DNA of 64,000 nucleotides from contig NZ_CP095398.1 in assembly GCF_023008545.1 (NCBI RefSeq), positions 186,001 through 250,000 on the forward strand, in the 5' to 3' direction. Below the pieces are notes generated by a model, which worked only from the letters and a program-made list of their open reading frames with translations, made no database searches and was not told the DNA's origin. The translations under genes were made by a program, and so were the position numbers. Of this stretch, positions 62,637-64,000 are shown in pieces; position 1 is the first letter of the stretch; each line of letters begins with the position of its first letter. The stretch comes from Natribaculum luteum (lineage in GTDB: Archaea; Halobacteriota; Halobacteria; Halobacteriales; Natrialbaceae).

Positions 62637-64000
62637 ATGGCACACGACACACTTTTCGAGCCGACACAAGTGGGACCAATCCGGCTGCCGAACCGTATCA
62701 TGAGTTCGGGACATCAGACGACGCTCGTACACGACCACTTGCCGACTGAGGAGTTCAACGCGTATCACCTCGAACGTGCTCGCGGTGGGGTCGGACTCGT
62801 CGTTCTCGAGGCTCACGCCGTCCACGAAAGTGGATTGCTGACCGACCACACTATCGACGCGTCCAACGATGCGATCGTCGATCTGTACGAGCCGTTCGCA
62901 GAAGCGATGCACGACGCGGACACCCGCGTTGTGGCACAACTCTTCCACGGCGGCCGAGAGCGCTACGCTGGGGAGTACGCTCCGCCTGCACTATCGTCGT
63001 CTGCCGAACCGACGGATCGGCTCCACGTCGTGCCACGGCCGATGGAGAGCGAGGAAGTGTACGAAATGATAGACTCGTTTGCCGACGCTGCGGCGCGGAT
63101 AGAGCGCGCAGGTCTCGACGGTGTCGAAGTCGTCGGGTCACACACGTATCTGCCGGCGCAGTTCTGGAGCCCGAACGTCAACGACCGAAACGACGAGTTC
63201 GGTGGCAGTCTCGCGAACCGCTGTCGATTCACGACGGAAGTTATCAATCGCATCCGCGACCGGACGGGCGACGATTTCGGCGTCGGTCTCCGATTCAGTG
63301 CCGAGGAACGATCCGAACAGGGGCTCTCGTTCGAAGAAACACTCCCCATCGTCAAGCAGATTGACGACGAGACATCTCTCGATTACTGGAGTATCGTCGT
63401 CGGTAGTTCCAGTACGCAAGAGGGTTGCAGTTACATCGTCCCTCCGGCCACCGAATCAGAAACGGTGACCCGGTCACCCGCCGCAGTCATCGACGAGATG
63501 GTCGACGGACAGGTCATCGTCACGTCACGTATCAACACTCCCGAGAAGGCGACACGGATGCTTGAAGAGACCGGAGCCGACGTCGTCGGGATGACACGGG
63601 CCCTCATCGCCGATCCGTCTCTCCCACGGAAGACGAAGTCTGGCGAATGGGACGACGTTACACCTTGCGTAGCCTGCAATCAGGGCTGCATCGGCCGGTA
63701 TCAGGAGGGATTGCCAATCCGCTGCACAATAAACCCCGTCACCGGCCGCGAGACCGAGTACAGCGACCCAGACCTCGCGGACACGCCGAAGTCAGTCCTC
63801 GTGGTCGGTGGTGGGCCTGCAGGCCTCGTCGCGGCGACGACGGCGGGCAAACGCGGACACGACGTGACGCTTCTCGAAGCCACCGATGAACTCGGCGGGC
63901 AGGTGACAGCCTACGCCGACCTGGAGCACCGAGGGCGGTACGAAGACTGGCTGGATACGCTCGTCTCGCGCCTGAGCGAGTACGACGTGACCGTTGAGTG
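62637..64000 (+). CDS. Old-Yellow-Enzyme/trimethylamine-dehydrogenase-like NADH:flavin oxidoreductase (runs off the window)
   Basis: At least 454 residues are present, and the gene continues past 64000. The N-terminal FMN barrel starts LFEPTQVGPIRLPNRIMSSGH, with VVAQLFHGGRER, GVEVVGSHTYLPAQFWSPNVNDRNDEFGGSLANRCRF in pieces, and GADVVGMTRALIADP. The 4Fe-4S Cys motif is CVACNQGCIGRYQEGLPIRC (about 347-366). A second FAD/NAD domain starts SVLVVGGGPAGLVAATTAGKRGHDVTLLEA. This layout is shared by trimethylamine and dimethylamine dehydrogenase, 2,4-dienoyl-CoA reductase FadH and N-methylproline demethylase. Context (FAD amine oxidoreductases, ETF, amine-type transporter) favours N-demethylation. 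Confidence 0.85.
   Translation, partial: MAHDTLFEPTQVGPIRLPNRIMSSGHQTTLVHDHLPTEEFNAYHLERARGGVGLVVLEAHAVHESGLLTDHTIDASNDAIVDLYEPFAEAMHDADTRVVAQLFHGGRERYAGEYAPPALSSSAEPTDRLHVVPRPMESEEVYEMIDSFADAAARIERAGLDGVEVVGSHTYLPAQFWSPNVNDRNDEFGGSLANRCRFTTEVINRIRDRTGDDFGVGLRFSAEERSEQGLSFEETLPIVKQIDDETSLDYWSIVVGSSSTQEGCSYIVPPATESETVTRSPAAVIDEMVDGQVIVTSRINTPEKATRMLEETGADVVGMTRALIADPSLPRKTKSGEWDDVTPCVACNQGCIGRYQEGLPIRCTINPVTGRETEYSDPDLADTPKSVLVVGGGPAGLVAATTAGKRGHDVTLLEATDELGGQVTAYADLEHRGRYEDWLDTLVSRLSEYDVTVE

Overview
The window looks like a haloarchaeal chromosome segment (class Halobacteria, Natrialbales/Haloferacales type). Coding regions are GC-rich, the predicted proteins are strongly acidic, secreted binding proteins carry Tat-lipobox signals, and many start codons lie about 25 bases downstream of a TATA box, so many transcripts appear leaderless. 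RdfA and ADP-forming acyl-CoA synthetase families point the same way. I see no tRNA, rRNA or CRISPR array. All calls are by eye from sequence.

Region 1 (0.5-17.5 kb) is a pentose utilisation island. It has an IclR regulator and a MalK-type ATPase, a divergent pair of intracellular glycosidases (GH31 alpha-xylosidase type, GH3 beta-xylosidase/glucosidase type), an enolase-superfamily pentonate dehydratase, an ABC sugar importer, a DHDPS-family keto-deoxy-pentonate dehydratase, an aldehyde dehydrogenase and a Gfo/Idh/MocA sugar dehydrogenase. Together these match the oxidative xylose/arabinose to 2-oxoglutarate route of Haloferax (xac genes). A 33-bp perfect tandem repeat separates the importer from the catabolic genes. 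Threonine synthase and a large FAD/FeS dehydrogenase follow.

Region 2 (20.7-25.8 kb) is a graveyard of decayed IS6-like transposases. It surrounds a peroxiredoxin, a small zinc-type protein and a homologue of the rod-determining factor RdfA.

Region 3 (25.8-41.4 kb) holds nitrogen- and acyl-CoA-metabolism genes: a ureohydrolase, a wrecked methylmalonate-semialdehyde dehydrogenase, PLP synthase PdxS in an apparent operon with a class III aminotransferase, an ornithine-cyclodeaminase-family protein, a glutamine amidotransferase, an aldehyde:ferredoxin oxidoreductase, and a crotonyl-CoA-reductase-like protein beside an enoyl-CoA hydratase-like protein and an ADP-forming acyl-CoA synthetase. A chimeric pseudogene (histone-deacetylase-like plus FAD oxidoreductase) lies within it.

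Region 4 (42-64 kb) has an intact IS66 element (14-bp inverted repeats, 8-bp target duplication) and then a set of amine-oxidising genes: four intact FAD oxidoreductases of the DAO/sarcosine-oxidase type plus relics, an aldehyde dehydrogenase, both ETF subunits, a spermidine/putrescine-type ABC importer, an IclR-type regulator and an Old-Yellow-Enzyme/trimethylamine-dehydrogenase-like protein running off the end. The likely theme is uptake and oxidative demethylation or deamination of an N-methylated or polyamine compound, with ETF as electron acceptor.

The most striking structure is a nested insertion at 55.5-58.2 kb. An IS110-family element sits inside a DDE-transposase IS, and removing 56569-58001 restores a continuous 389-codon frame. 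The leader of the IS110 element contains short copies of its own junction sequences and a strong hairpin, as expected for a guide (bridge) RNA.
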